From positions 16,632-80,631 of the forward strand of contig NZ_AYOY01000198.1 in the NCBI RefSeq assembly GCF_000508185.1: DNA of 64,000 nucleotides, read 5' to 3'. Of this stretch, positions 25,377 to 34,860 are shown one piece after another. Below the pieces are notes generated by a model. It worked only from the letters and a program-made list of their open reading frames with translations, was not told the DNA's origin and did no database searches. How positions within the stretch are numbered: position 1 is the first letter of the stretch; each line of letters opens with the position of its first letter. Both the position numbers and the translations under genes were made by a program. The DNA comes from Sphingobium sp. C100. GTDB lineage: Bacteria > Pseudomonadota > Alphaproteobacteria > Sphingomonadales > Sphingomonadaceae.

Positions 25377-25784
25377 TCAAGCCTTTGACATTGCGACGAT
25401 ATGGTCGAACTGTTCTTTGGTCAGCGGGGAGACGGAAAGGCGCGATTGACGCAGCATCGCCATGTCGGCGAGCGCCGGATCGGCCTTCATCGCCGTCAGC
25501 GTCACCGGTTTGGCCAGCTTTTCCCTGGGCGCGACATGGACAGCAATCCACTTGCCGGTCTCGTCCGTGCTGTCGGGGGCTGCTTCCTCGACGATGGTCA
25601 TGATGCCCACCGCCTCGACACCGATATTGCTGTGGTAGAAAAAGGCGAGGTCGCCCTTGCGCATCGCCTTCATATGACCCTGCGCCGCGTGATTGCGCAC
25701 GCCGTCCCATTCAGCCTTTCCCTTTGCGACCAAGTCGTCATAGGAGAAGGCGTCGGGTTCCGATTTCATCAGCCAATAGTGCAT
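25377..25784 (-). CDS. EVE domain-containing protein
   Basis: The 135-residue protein starts MHYWLMKSEPDAFSYDDL and continues through WDGVRNHAAQGHMKAMRKGD and FFYHSNIGVEAVGI, the canonical EVE (PUA-like, modified-base binding) domain. It is the whole protein. EVE proteins are thought to read modified nucleic acid; a target here is not known. AAGGAGG seven bases before the ATG fixes the start, while the frame upstream is open but antisense to an oxygenase gene. The divergent 2OG oxygenase gene starts 105 bases away. Confidence 0.92.
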   Translation of the reverse strand: MHYWLMKSEPDAFSYDDLVAKGKAEWDGVRNHAAQGHMKAMRKGDLAFFYHSNIGVEAVGIMTIVEEAAPDSTDETGKWIAVHVAPREKLAKPVTLTAMKADPALADMAMLRQSRLSVSPLTKEQFDHIVAMSKA

Positions 25785-25889
25785 TTTGCCTCCTTGCAAC
25801 AGCGGCCCGGCGCGATCAAGGATGCGTCCATGCGCGGGCGGCTCCATCGGCGGGCCAAGCCCCATTTTTTGATATTTGGAGATGAAGAC

Positions 25890-26837
25890 GTGTCGCAAAC
25901 GGTGCTTGATCAGGTGCCTGTCCTGTCCATGGCGCAGATGCCCAAGGCGGATTTCGCCCAGGCGTTCGGCGAATCCTTTCAACGCTTCGGCTTCGCCATG
26001 GTGCGCGACCATGGCATGGACCCTCAGTTGACCGACGAAGGCTGGGCGCTGGCCCGCCGTTTCTTCGCACTGCCCGAAGACGTCAAGCAGCGCTACGACG
26101 CCAAGGTGAATGGCGGCCAGCGCGGCTATACCGCTTTCGGGACGGAAATCGCGAAGGGCGCGAGCGAGAATGACCTCAAGGAATTCTGGCATGTCGGCCG
26201 CGACCTGCCCGATGGCGATCCGCTGGCGGCGACGATGCCACCCAATATCTGGCCGAGCGAAATGCCGGAATTCCAGCCGGTCTTCGCCAACCTGTATCGC
26301 GAATTCGACCGGGTCGGCGCGGAGCTGCTGTCCGCCATCGCCCTCTATCTGGGGCTGCCCGAGCGCTGGTTCGACGGTCCCATCGAAAATGGCAATTCGA
26401 TCCTGCGCCTGCTCCATTATCCGCCGGTATCGCCACAGGCGCCCGGCATCCGCGCCGGCGCGCATGAGGATATCAACCTCATCACCTTGTTGCTGGGGGC
26501 GGAAGAAGGCGGGCTGGAACTCAAGGACCGGGACGGCAACTGGCTGCCGGTGGTCCCGCCGGCCGGCGCACTGGCGATCAATGTCGGCGACATGCTCCAG
26601 CGCCTGACCAACCATGTGCTGCCATCGACCAGCCACCGAGTCGTCAACCCGCCACCCGAACGGCGCGGCCGGTCGCGCTATTCCATGCCCTTTTTCCTGC
26701 ATCTGCGGCCCGATTTCATGATCGACGCGCTGCCGCAATGCGTGACGCCGGACAATCCCCGCCGGGATGCGCCGATTTCGGCGCATGATTATCTGACGGA
26801 ACGGCTGATCGAGATCGGGCTGATCAAGAAAGGCTGA
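25890..26837 (+). CDS. 2-oxoglutarate/Fe(II)-dependent oxygenase (isopenicillin-N-synthase family)
   Basis: The 315-residue protein has the N-terminal DIOX_N region (FQRFGFAMVRDHG) and the C-terminal iron domain. The facial triad is visible as HEDIN (His and Asp, about residue 192) and a distal His in TSHRVVNP near residue 245, followed by the R-x-S motif in SRYSMPFFLH that would bind 2-oxoglutarate. It is similar to plant-like and bacterial IPNS-type oxidases. The substrate is unknown. The GTG at 25890 follows GGAG; no closer ATG matches. Confidence 0.88.
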   Translation: MSQTVLDQVPVLSMAQMPKADFAQAFGESFQRFGFAMVRDHGMDPQLTDEGWALARRFFALPEDVKQRYDAKVNGGQRGYTAFGTEIAKGASENDLKEFWHVGRDLPDGDPLAATMPPNIWPSEMPEFQPVFANLYREFDRVGAELLSAIALYLGLPERWFDGPIENGNSILRLLHYPPVSPQAPGIRAGAHEDINLITLLLGAEEGGLELKDRDGNWLPVVPPAGALAINVGDMLQRLTNHVLPSTSHRVVNPPPERRGRSRYSMPFFLHLRPDFMIDALPQCVTPDNPRRDAPISAHDYLTERLIEIGLIKKG

Positions 26838-26844
26838 TCGCTCG

Positions 26845-27228
26845 CTATTTGCGCCCGCGTCCCAGGGTGATGCCGATTTCCTCGCCGCGTTCGGACAGCG
26901 CCAGCTTCACGATCTTCACTTCGACATGGCTGACCTTGTCGTCCTGAAGGAAGATGGTGTCGATGATATGGTCGGCCACCGCCTCGATCAGTGTGAAATG
27001 CACGCCTTCGGGCAGCGCGGTCGAGGCGGCATGTTTCAGGTCCATATAGTTTTTGGACCGGTTGAGCGGCGTGGCCGGCTCATAATGATCGGCGATCCTG
27101 AGTCGCGCGCGGATGGAGATGCGCAGCGGCTGGGGGAGATGCGTCTCCTCCGAATAGATGCCCGTGAGCACGTCGACGTGCAGGTTGTTGACCTCCAGCG
27201 TCAGAAAATCGTCAAATCCAGTGTGCAT
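26845..27228 (-). CDS. folB: Dihydroneopterin aldolase (FolB)-like protein
   Basis: This 127-residue product has the tunnelling-fold pattern LEVNNLHVDVLTGIYSEETH, PLNRSKNYMDLKH and FTLIEAVADHIIDTIFLQDD of FolB, the enzyme that produces 6-hydroxymethyl-7,8-dihydropterin in folate synthesis. The conserved Glu (in LIEAVADHI) and Tyr are present. No other folate gene is nearby. The ATG at 27228 is chosen; a GTG-like/ATG extension to 27240 is possible. Confidence 0.83.
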   Translation of the reverse strand: MHTGFDDFLTLEVNNLHVDVLTGIYSEETHLPQPLRISIRARLRIADHYEPATPLNRSKNYMDLKHAASTALPEGVHFTLIEAVADHIIDTIFLQDDKVSHVEVKIVKLALSERGEEIGITLGRGRK

Positions 27229-27340
27229 AGCTCGCCACATGCGGCCCGCGAAGCTGCCGTGCGTCGAGGCCTATTTAGTCTTTCATTTTGCGAAGCGGGC
27301 GCTAAAGCCCCCGCTTCCGGCGCTGCCCCATGCGCCATTG

Positions 27341-27877
27341 ATGGCGGATCGGCAAGACGTGTCTCACATTGTTCCCCTGGACAGCCAGCCTGACGACGCG
27401 ATCGAGCGGTTGCTGGACGCCGCCTTCGGCACGGACCGGCACGGCCGCACCGCCTATCGCATCCGTGAGGGGATGCCATGGCTTCCCGCCCTTTCCTTCG
27501 CAGTGGTGGATGGGGACGGCACGCTGATCGGATCGCTGCAAAGCTGGCCGGTGGCGCTGACCCAGGCCGATGGCCGCCAATTGCCGCTCATCATGGTCGG
27601 TCCGGTGGCGGTCGCGCCGGCGCATCAGCAGGACGGCCATGGCCGCGCGATGATGGACGCCGTGATCGCGGCCGCCCGCGCGCTGCACACCGAACCGCTG
27701 ATGATGATTGGCGATCCCGAATATTATGGCCGTTTCTGGGGCTTTTCCGATGAGGGCACCGGCGATTGGGATGCGCCCGGCCCGTTCGAGAAGCGCCGCC
27801 TGCTGGCCCTGTCGGTCGATGGCCGCCCGGTCGGGGGCGTGGGGATGCTGGCGCCGCGGATCGCCGTCGCCGCCTGA
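27341..27877 (+). CDS. GNAT-family N-acetyltransferase
   Basis: The 178-residue protein has the GNAT fold with the acetyl-CoA loop VAVAPAHQQDGHGRAMM near residue 90, and the PEYYGRFWGFSDEG segment typical of YhbS-like GNAT proteins. The substrate is unknown. The start ATG at 27341 (MADRQDVSHIV) is chosen because the upstream frame is antisense to folB. It is 44 bases before the DUF1285 gene. Confidence 0.85.
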   Translation: MADRQDVSHIVPLDSQPDDAIERLLDAAFGTDRHGRTAYRIREGMPWLPALSFAVVDGDGTLIGSLQSWPVALTQADGRQLPLIMVGPVAVAPAHQQDGHGRAMMDAVIAAARALHTEPLMMIGDPEYYGRFWGFSDEGTGDWDAPGPFEKRRLLALSVDGRPVGGVGMLAPRIAVAA

Positions 27878-27920
27878 ATCCCCCTTTGCCTTCGGGGCCG
27901 GACGCTCCTATCTCCCGGCC

Positions 27921-28487
27921 ATGCCCATGGAGCCCCTTCCCGATCTCGCCACCCTGTCCCTGTCCGAAATTGCGCGCCTGCTGGCGGAACGACGGCTGCC
28001 GCCAGTGGACCAATGGAACCCGGATCATTGCGGCGATAGCGAGATGCGGATCGCGCGCGACGGCACCTGGTTCCATCAGGGATCGCCCATCGGCCGGGAA
28101 GCCATGGTGCGGCTGTTTTCCAGCATCCTGCGGCGCGAACCCGACGGCAGCCATGTGCTGGTGACGCCGGTGGAAAAGCTGACGATCGCCGTTGAGGATG
28201 CCCCCTTCGTCGCGGTCGAACTCAAGAGCGAGGGCGAAGGCCGGACCCGCGCCCTCGCCTTCCGGCTGAACACAGGCGACCTTGTGGCGGCCGGTCCAGA
28301 CAATGGCCTGGTCCTGAGGGAAACGCCCGATGGCCCGCACCCCTATCTGCATGTGCGCGGCGGGTTGGAAGCGCTGGTCGCGCGCAGCGTTTATTATGAG
28401 CTGATGAATATGGCGCTGGAGGAGAACGGCGAGCGAGTCGGCCTTTGGAGCAACGGCGCCTTTTTCCCGCTGGACGGCGAGCAATGA
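27921..28487 (+). CDS. DUF1285 domain-containing protein
   Basis: The 188-residue product carries the DUF1285 signature VDQWNPDHCGDSEMRIARDG, then TWFHQGSPIGREAMVRLFSS and a C-terminal YYELMNMALEENGERVGLWS. The fold is known but the role is not. It overlaps the NUDIX start by 4 bases (ATGA) and leads a conserved DUF1285-NUDIX-cca order in alphaproteobacteria, which suggests coordinated expression with CoA/tRNA housekeeping. Confidence 0.9.
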   Translation: MPMEPLPDLATLSLSEIARLLAERRLPPVDQWNPDHCGDSEMRIARDGTWFHQGSPIGREAMVRLFSSILRREPDGSHVLVTPVEKLTIAVEDAPFVAVELKSEGEGRTRALAFRLNTGDLVAAGPDNGLVLRETPDGPHPYLHVRGGLEALVARSVYYELMNMALEENGERVGLWSNGAFFPLDGEQ

Positions 28488-29095
28488 CGCTGGCGGAGCG
28501 ACTGCGCGTCGCGCTGGACAAAGGTCATCGCGGGACCGATGCGCTGCCCCTGGCGGATACGCGCGATCCGCGGATCGAAGGCGACATCCTGCTTGCCCCC
28601 GCAGCGGTGCTGGTGGCGGTCACGGACCGGCCCGATCCGGGCCTGATCCTGACCCAGCGTTCGTCCGCCCTGCGCAAACATGCGGGCCAGATCGCCTTTC
28701 CCGGCGGGCGCGTGGATGAGGCGGATGCCAATGAGATTGCCGGCGCGCTGCGCGAGGCGCAGGAGGAAATCGCCCTGCCCCCTCATCAGGTCCAGGTGAT
28801 CGGCACGTCCGACCGCTACCATACTTTTACAGGCTTCGACATTGTGCCGGTGCTGGGCGTCATCCCGCCCGACCTGCCGCTGCGCGCGCAGGAAGGGGAA
28901 GTGGCCGACTGGTTCGAACTGCCGCTCGCCTATGCGCTCGACCCTGCCAACCGGATAAGGCGGGAGGTGGAGTTCGCCGGCGCGACGCGCCATTATTACG
29001 AAATCTTCTGGGAAGAGCGCCGCATCTGGGGCATCACCGCCGCCATTCTCGCCAATCTGTCGCGCAGGCTGGGGCATGACCATGTTGCTGCCTGA
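28484..29095 (+). CDS. CoA pyrophosphatase (NUDIX hydrolase)
   Basis: This 203-residue NUDIX protein contains RSSALRKHAGQIAFPGGRVD, the UPF0035/CoA-diphosphatase signature, and the NUDIX box G-x5-E-x7-REAQEE (28700-28780). It is expected to cleave CoA and derivatives to 4'-phosphopantetheine and 3',5'-ADP, cofactor housekeeping. The ATG at 28484 overlaps the DUF1285 stop. The cca gene starts 20 bases before this stop, a second overlap in the same operon. Confidence 0.92.
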   Translation: MTLAERLRVALDKGHRGTDALPLADTRDPRIEGDILLAPAAVLVAVTDRPDPGLILTQRSSALRKHAGQIAFPGGRVDEADANEIAGALREAQEEIALPPHQVQVIGTSDRYHTFTGFDIVPVLGVIPPDLPLRAQEGEVADWFELPLAYALDPANRIRREVEFAGATRHYYEIFWEERRIWGITAAILANLSRRLGHDHVAA

Positions 29096-30287
29096 CGCCG
29101 CGTGGCGGCACCGTCCGGGCCTAGACCATCTGCTCGTGGCGCTGGGCGCGGCAGAGGGCGAGAGTCGCTATGTCGGCGGCGCAGTGCGCGACGCGCTGCT
29201 CGGCCTTCCCGTCAATGATCTCGACATCGCGACCAAGCTTGATCCGCACGATGTGGTCGACCGGCTCAAGGCGGCAGGCATCAAGGCGGTGCCGACCGGC
29301 ATCGACCATGGCACCATCACCGCTGTCCTGCCCGATGGCCCGGTGGAGATCACCACGCTGCGCCGCGACGTCAGCACCGATGGTCGCCGCGCCACCATCG
29401 CCTATACGGACGACTGGCAGGAGGATGCGGCGCGGCGCGACTTCACCATCAATGCGCTCTACGCCGATCCGCTGACCGGCGAGATTGCGGATTTCTTCGG
29501 CGGCATCGCCGACCTGGAGGCGCGGCGGCTGCGTTTCATCGGCGATGCAGCCGCTCGCATTGCCGAGGACCATCTGCGCATCCTGCGCTATTTCCGCTTC
29601 CTCGCCCGTTACGGCGACAACGAAGTGGACAGCTCCGCCTATGCTGCGTGCGTCGCGGCGGCCAACAGCCTGATGGCCCTGTCGCGCGAGCGGATCGCCG
29701 ACGAACTGATGAAATTGCTGGGGGTGGCCGCACCCATCTCCGGCCTGCGGCTGATGATCGAGGGCGGCATATTGCAACCGGTGCTGCCCGAAGTCGACAT
29801 GAGCGGTGTGGATCGCGTGGAGCGACTGATCGCGCGTGAAGCGGAAAGCGGCATCGCTCCGTCAGCGCTCCGCCGCCTTGCCGCGCTGCTGCCGCCCGAT
29901 CCGGTGCTTGCGGACCAGATCGGCGCACGGCTCAAACTGTCGAACAAGGCGCGCAAGCGGCTGGTCGTCGCGCTGGAACGGGGGGAGCAAGCGCAACCGT
30001 TGCGCGCGCTGGCCTATCGAATCGGCATCGAAGGCGCCATCGACCAGCTGCTGCTTGATCCGCTTCGACAGGTGACGGCGCTTGCCGGGCTGGAGGGATG
30101 GACGCCGCCCAAATTGCCGATCAGCGGCGGCGCGTTGATCGCGCGCGGCCTGGAGCCGGGGCCGGATGTCGCCAAGGCTCTGGCGGAGGTGCAGAAGCTC
30201 TGGGTCGCGGAGGATTTCCCCGACGGCGCGCGGGTTGGCGAAATCGCCGATCAGATCGTCTCGAAATTCCAGCGCGCGCGCCAATAA
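29076..30287 (+). CDS. cca: CCA-adding tRNA nucleotidyltransferase
   Basis: The 403-residue protein is a class II CCA enzyme that builds or repairs the 3' CCA of tRNAs. The catalytic DxD is in YVGGAVRDALLGLPVNDLDIA (Gly-rich loop then D..D), and RRDFTINALYADP with EDHLRILRYFRFLARYG provide the base-recognition and neck domains. Start overlaps the NUDIX gene by 20 bases. Its end overlaps the convergent GGDEF/EAL gene by 37 bases. Confidence 0.95.
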   Translation: MTMLLPDAAWRHRPGLDHLLVALGAAEGESRYVGGAVRDALLGLPVNDLDIATKLDPHDVVDRLKAAGIKAVPTGIDHGTITAVLPDGPVEITTLRRDVSTDGRRATIAYTDDWQEDAARRDFTINALYADPLTGEIADFFGGIADLEARRLRFIGDAAARIAEDHLRILRYFRFLARYGDNEVDSSAYAACVAAANSLMALSRERIADELMKLLGVAAPISGLRLMIEGGILQPVLPEVDMSGVDRVERLIAREAESGIAPSALRRLAALLPPDPVLADQIGARLKLSNKARKRLVVALERGEQAQPLRALAYRIGIEGAIDQLLLDPLRQVTALAGLEGWTPPKLPISGGALIARGLEPGPDVAKALAEVQKLWVAEDFPDGARVGEIADQIVSKFQRARQ

Positions 30288-32002
30288 TCGAAGGCGTCCG
30301 CCTCATTCATCGGCCGTGCGAAATAATAGCCCTGCCCCTGCCAGCAACCCAGCTTTTGCAGTTGGAGCGCCAGATCCTGCGTCTCGATTCCCTCTGCCGT
30401 GACCTTGAGATTCAAGGATTCGGCGAGCGACAGGATGGTGCGGACGATCACGGCCTTGTCATGATCCTCCAGCATGGAGGAGACGAAGCTGCGGTCGATC
30501 TTCAATATGTCGATCGGCAGGCTGTGCAGACTGGCCAGGTTGGAAAAGCCGGTGCCGAAATCGTCCATGGCGATCGACATTTTGAGATCCTTGAGCGCGA
30601 ACAGCCATTTGCGCGCCTTGTCCGGGTCGGCGACGATGGCGCTTTCGGTAAGTTCGGCGGTCATGCGATCACCCGCGATGCCGGCATAACGCAGTGCTTC
30701 CTCGAACATCGAGGCAACATCGTCCCGCGCGATCTGAATGGCGGACAGGTTCACATTGACGCCGACGGGTAGCGGTTGCCCATATTTCACATCCCAGCGG
30801 GACAGCGCCTGTGCCGCTTCATAGGCGGCCCAGCGGCCAAGGGTGGTGATGAGCCCGCTTTCTTCGGCAACGGCGATGAACTCGGTCGGGGGCACATTGC
30901 CCAATTCCGGGTCGTCCCAGCGCGCCAGCGCCTCAAAGCCGGTGACCTCTCCAGTCTGAAGGTGGATGAGCGGCTGATAGGCCAGGGTCAGCCCCCCCTG
31001 GGTGAGCGCGTCACGCAGCCGGCTCTCAATCGAGAAGCGCCGCTGCGCTTCCTTGAGCACGCCGTTGCGATAGATTTCGACCTTCCCGCTGCGCTTGGCG
31101 ATCTTGACCGCCGCCTGCGCCTTGCGAACGACATCGTCGGGATCTTCGTCCAGGCTGAGCGACAGGGCGCAGCCGATCGCGCAATCCACCCGGATCTGAA
31201 GGCCGCTGAGGCGAATGGGTGAACCGAGCGCATCCTGGATGCGCTGGACGATATGAAGAATGTCGGATAAGCCATTGTTAAGAGACGCAAATATTGCGAA
31301 GTCATTGCCCCCGATGCGGGCCAGCACGTCGCCCTGCCGCAGGCTGGATTTGAGGCGCTTGGCCACCGTGATCAGCAATTCGTCGCCGGCCATCGGCCCA
31401 AGCGACTCATTGACCCGGCTGAAGCGGCTGAGGTCGATGGCGATGATGCCGAACTGCGCCTTCTCCGGCCAGACGTTATTCTTCAGCCGATCGTCAATCT
31501 CCTCGCCGAAACCGGTGCGATTGGGCAGCGCGGTCAGGCCGTCGGAGAGCAGCTCGCGACGCAGATTTTTCTCGATCGTGCGCTCATTGGTCCGGTCGGT
31601 AGCCGTGAACAGGAATAAGCTGCTGTCGGACTCGTCGGTCGGCAGGCGACCGATGGTGCACATGAAATATTCGGGGCCGAGCTTACCGTCGCGTCGCGTT
31701 TCGAAAAAGGCGGTGTCGCGCTCGGAGCCGATGAACGTGCGGATACGCTCCAGCCATACATGATAGGCGCTCGAGTCGTCGAGCCGCCCATTATGCACAC
31801 GGAGTCCGTCCAGGAACCGGGCATTGCCGGCCACGATCGACAGCACATCATCCTTGAACGCCAAGATTGCAGCGGATTGCGGAAAGGCCGCAAGCCAATG
31901 CTCCACATCATAGCTCAATGCGGGATGTGCGCCATCGTCCCCGCAGAGGGGCTCGCCGCGGGTCGTTACGACCGGCCAATTGCGCACGGACACGGATTCC
32001 AT
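30251..32002 (-). CDS. GGDEF/EAL signalling protein, probable c-di-GMP phosphodiesterase
   Basis: The 583-residue protein has an N-terminal PAS-like region (about residues 30-145, RFLDGLRVHNGRLDDSSAY), a GGDEF domain (about 160-310) and an EAL domain (about 325-580). The GGDEF loop reads IGGNDFAIF, so it is degenerate and unlikely to make c-di-GMP. The EAL domain is intact: EALARWDDPELG, NLSAIQ, DDFGTGFSNLASL and TAEGIET are present. Therefore it is more likely a phosphodiesterase that is regulated by its degenerate partner. No membrane segment was seen. The last 37 bases overlap cca. Confidence 0.92.
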   Translation of the reverse strand: MESVSVRNWPVVTTRGEPLCGDDGAHPALSYDVEHWLAAFPQSAAILAFKDDVLSIVAGNARFLDGLRVHNGRLDDSSAYHVWLERIRTFIGSERDTAFFETRRDGKLGPEYFMCTIGRLPTDESDSSLFLFTATDRTNERTIEKNLRRELLSDGLTALPNRTGFGEEIDDRLKNNVWPEKAQFGIIAIDLSRFSRVNESLGPMAGDELLITVAKRLKSSLRQGDVLARIGGNDFAIFASLNNGLSDILHIVQRIQDALGSPIRLSGLQIRVDCAIGCALSLSLDEDPDDVVRKAQAAVKIAKRSGKVEIYRNGVLKEAQRRFSIESRLRDALTQGGLTLAYQPLIHLQTGEVTGFEALARWDDPELGNVPPTEFIAVAEESGLITTLGRWAAYEAAQALSRWDVKYGQPLPVGVNVNLSAIQIARDDVASMFEEALRYAGIAGDRMTAELTESAIVADPDKARKWLFALKDLKMSIAMDDFGTGFSNLASLHSLPIDILKIDRSFVSSMLEDHDKAVIVRTILSLAESLNLKVTAEGIETQDLALQLQKLGCWQGQGYYFARPMNEADAFDYWRARWNFETI

Positions 32003-32062
32003 AGCTTCCGCCTAGGGCAAAGCAGTAAATTTTCTGGAAACGTCGATCGAAAATGCGATGAA

Positions 32063-34351
32063 TTAAAAACGGTTATCGCGTGGGAAACCATTGGGCGGCA
32101 TCCGACCGGCGGCGCCGCGCACGACTTTCCACGGCGTCATATCGGCCTCGTTTCGGACTCGTTTCGACTCACCGCCCATTGTCCAGCTCAGGCCATCGTC
32201 CAGACGAAAAGCGATGGCGTCGGACAAGCCCCCGTCGCGATAACGCTGCAACTGCACGCCCTGGCCGCGCGCCATTTTCGGCATTTCGGTGATGGCGAAG
32301 ACAAGCAATTTCCGATTTTCGCCGATCACCGCAATGCTGTCCGCGTCCGCCGCAACCGGATGCACGATCGCGAGCCGCGCACCCGTGCGGATATTCACCA
32401 CCTGCTTGCCCTTGCGGGTCTCGGCTATGATGTCGGCGGTCGATGCCAGGAAACCCCGGCCGTCGGACGAAGCCAGCAGCAGTTCGCCGCCCGTCTTCGC
32501 CGGCAGCAAAGCCACGATCGCGCCTTCATTGTCCATATCGACCAGAGAACGGACCGGATCGCCAAAGCCGCGTCCGCCCGGCAGCTTGTCCGATGCCAGC
32601 GTGAAGATGCGCCCGGTCGATGTCGCCAGCAGCAGCTTGTCCGTGGTATAGGCGTGGAAGGCGAATTGCGGCCCGTCGCCTTCCTTGAATTTCAGCGTAT
32701 CGGCGGCGGCCAGATCGCGATGCCCGCTCATCGCGCGAATCCAGCCGCGTTCGGACAGGATGACGGTGATCGGTTCGCGCTCGATCATCGCCTCCAGCGG
32801 GATTTCACGGGCGGGCGCGGCTTCCTCCACCAGCGAACGGCGGCGACCCAGTTCCGTTTCCGGCCCATAGCGTTTGCGCAGCGCGGCCAGATCCTTCTTG
32901 AGGCGGGTGCGCTGGCGCGCGGGGCTTTCGACCAGCTTGTCCAGCTCGTCCTTTTCCTTGAGCAGTTCGGCATGTTCGCGCCGCAATTCCATCTCTTCCA
33001 GCTTGCGCAGGGAGCGCAGCCGCATGTTGAGAATGGCCTCGGCCTGCCGGTCGGTCAGGGAAAATTCCGCCATCATCAGCGCCTTTGGCTCATCCTCGGT
33101 GCGGATGATCTCGATCACCCGATCGAGATTGAGATAGGCGATGATATAGCCGTCGAGCAGTTCCACCCGCGCCGCGATCTTGTCGAGCCGATGCAGCGCG
33201 CGGCGGACCAACACGTCGATCTGATGCCGCAACCATTCGATCAGCAGCGGTTTCAACCCCAGCACGCGCGGCGTATGCGTCGCATCCAGCACATTGAGGT
33301 TGAGCGGAAAACGGTTTTCGAGGTCGGTCAGGCGAAACAGGCTGTCCATCAGCACCTGTTCATCGACCGTACGGGCGCGCGGTTCGAGGACGATGCGGAT
33401 TTCCGTGTCGGATTCATCGCGCACATCGGCCAGGATCGGCAATTTCCTGTCGTTGATCAGCGCCGCAATCTGCTCGATCAGCTTGGATTTCTGGACCTGA
33501 TAGGGAATTTGCGTGACCACCGCGATCCAGGTGCCGCGCCCGCCATCCTCCTTGTGCCAGCGCGCCCGCGTGCGGAACGCGCCGCGGCCGGTGGCATAGG
33601 CTTCGGCGATGATCGAGGGACTGTCGACCAGCACGCCGCCGGTCGGAAAGTCCGGCCCCTTCACAATCTCCATCAACGCAGCATGATCCGCATCGGGATT
33701 TTCGATCAGCAGGTTCGCGGCGTCGATCAGTTCGGCGACATTATGCGGCGGAATGCTCGTCGCCATGCCGACCGCGATGCCGCTGGCGCCATTGGCCAGC
33801 AAATTGGGGAAAAGGCCCGGAAAAACCTCCGGCTCCTCATCCTCGCCATTATAGGTGGGGCGGAAATCGACCGTGCCTTCGTCCAGGCCCGCCATCAGGT
33901 CAGCCGCCGCCTGGGTCAGCCGCGCCTCGGTATAGCGCATGGCCGCCGCGTTATCGCCGTCGATATTGCCGAAATTGCCCTGCCCATCGACCAAGGGCGT
34001 GCGCAGCGAGAAATCCTGCGCCAGCCGGACCATCGCGTCATAGACCGATGAGTCGCCATGAGGGTGATATTTGCCGATGACGTCGCCGACGACGCGCGCG
34101 CATTTCTTGTAGGAGGTGGTGTTGCGGGCCGGATTGGCGACCAGCACGTCGGGACTGGCCCCGCCCGGCTCCATCCGCAGCAACCGCATCGCCCAGAGCA
34201 GTCGGCGATGCACGGGCTTCAACCCATCGCGCAGGTCGGGCAGCGACCGCGCCGTGATGGTGGAAAGCGCGTAGACGAGGTAGCGCTGCGAGAGCGCTTC
34301 GTCGAATGGATGATCCTTGATGGTGTCGAACGGGTCGCGGAAATCAGTCAT
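32063..34351 (-). CDS. parC: DNA topoisomerase IV subunit A
   Basis: The 762-residue subunit breaks and rejoins DNA to decatenate chromosomes. The N-terminal catalytic domain has [20 protein letters not shown], the resistance-determining [20 protein letters not shown] block (a Ser where E. coli has Ser80, Asp at the Glu84 position), and the active Tyr in [11 protein letters not shown]. Six-bladed C-terminal repeats follow ([20 protein letters not shown]). The start ATG at 34351 gives [11 protein letters not shown]; upstream codons lie across a DUF4349 relic and do not fit. ParE is not in the window. Confidence 0.95.
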   Translation of the reverse strand: MTDFRDPFDTIKDHPFDEALSQRYLVYALSTITARSLPDLRDGLKPVHRRLLWAMRLLRMEPGGASPDVLVANPARNTTSYKKCARVVGDVIGKYHPHGDSSVYDAMVRLAQDFSLRTPLVDGQGNFGNIDGDNAAAMRYTEARLTQAAADLMAGLDEGTVDFRPTYNGEDEEPEVFPGLFPNLLANGASGIAVGMATSIPPHNVAELIDAANLLIENPDADHAALMEIVKGPDFPTGGVLVDSPSIIAEAYATGRGAFRTRARWHKEDGGRGTWIAVVTQIPYQVQKSKLIEQIAALINDRKLPILADVRDESDTEIRIVLEPRARTVDEQVLMDSLFRLTDLENRFPLNLNVLDATHTPRVLGLKPLLIEWLRHQIDVLVRRALHRLDKIAARVELLDGYIIAYLNLDRVIEIIRTEDEPKALMMAEFSLTDRQAEAILNMRLRSLRKLEEMELRREHAELLKEKDELDKLVESPARQRTRLKKDLAALRKRYGPETELGRRRSLVEEAAPAREIPLEAMIEREPITVILSERGWIRAMSGHRDLAAADTLKFKEGDGPQFAFHAYTTDKLLLATSTGRIFTLASDKLPGGRGFGDPVRSLVDMDNEGAIVALLPAKTGGELLLASSDGRGFLASTADIIAETRKGKQVVNIRTGARLAIVHPVAADADSIAVIGENRKLLVFAITEMPKMARGQGVQLQRYRDGGLSDAIAFRLDDGLSWTMGGESKRVRNEADMTPWKVVRGAAGRMPPNGFPRDNRF

Positions 34352-34859
34352 TGCGTTCGACTTAGCAGCAGGAGCACGAAACGGAAACGGCTTTGCTCGA
34401 AAGCGCGACAGCAACATCAGCGCAGAGGATCTGTCGAAGAAAATCGTCGATACGCAGGCGCGACTGCACTCCAGACAGTTGCTCGCCACGCGACTGACCG
34501 AATTGCTCCAGAGCCGCAAGCGGAGCGTCGCCGAACTGGTTGAAGCCGAAAGGAGCGTTGCAGCGGTTCAGGAGGAGATTGATGAAGCGCAGAGCTGGCT
34601 GGCTGAAATGCGCGGGCGCGTGGCGATGAGCAGCATCGAAATCCGTTATGCCGGCAGCGACAGCAGCGGCTTTCTCGCGCCGCTGCGCACGTCCCTCCAC
34701 ACGATGGGCGAAGTCGCCGGCGCCAGCCTGGCCGTCCTGATTCAACTGATCGCCCTCGCCCTCCCCTGGATCTTGCTCGGCGCTCTGCTGCTATTTTTCC
34801 ATCGTCGGTTCGGTGGACGCCTGGCGACATTGCTCAGGCGCCCACCGGCCGGCGAATAG
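34320..34859 (+). pseudogene. Truncated DUF4349 protein, C-terminal half only
   Basis: Frame codons from about 34400 encode NISAEDLSKKIVDTQARLHS, then VAAVQEEIDEAQSWLAEMRG and MSSIEIRYAG, the coiled-coil second half of DUF4349 proteins, followed by a C-terminal membrane helix (LIQLIALALPWILLGALLLFF). The N-terminal signal peptide and first beta-rich half are absent; upstream sequence is antisense to the parC 5' end and has no proper start or ribosome site. This looks like a remnant left by a deletion that brought parC alongside. Confidence 0.7.
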
Positions 34860-34860
34860 T

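Noticed and set aside
31760..34051. 763-residue plus-strand ORF opposite parC
   Set aside because: Shadow of parC; low-complexity Ala/Arg/Gln/His composition, no ribosome site or motif.
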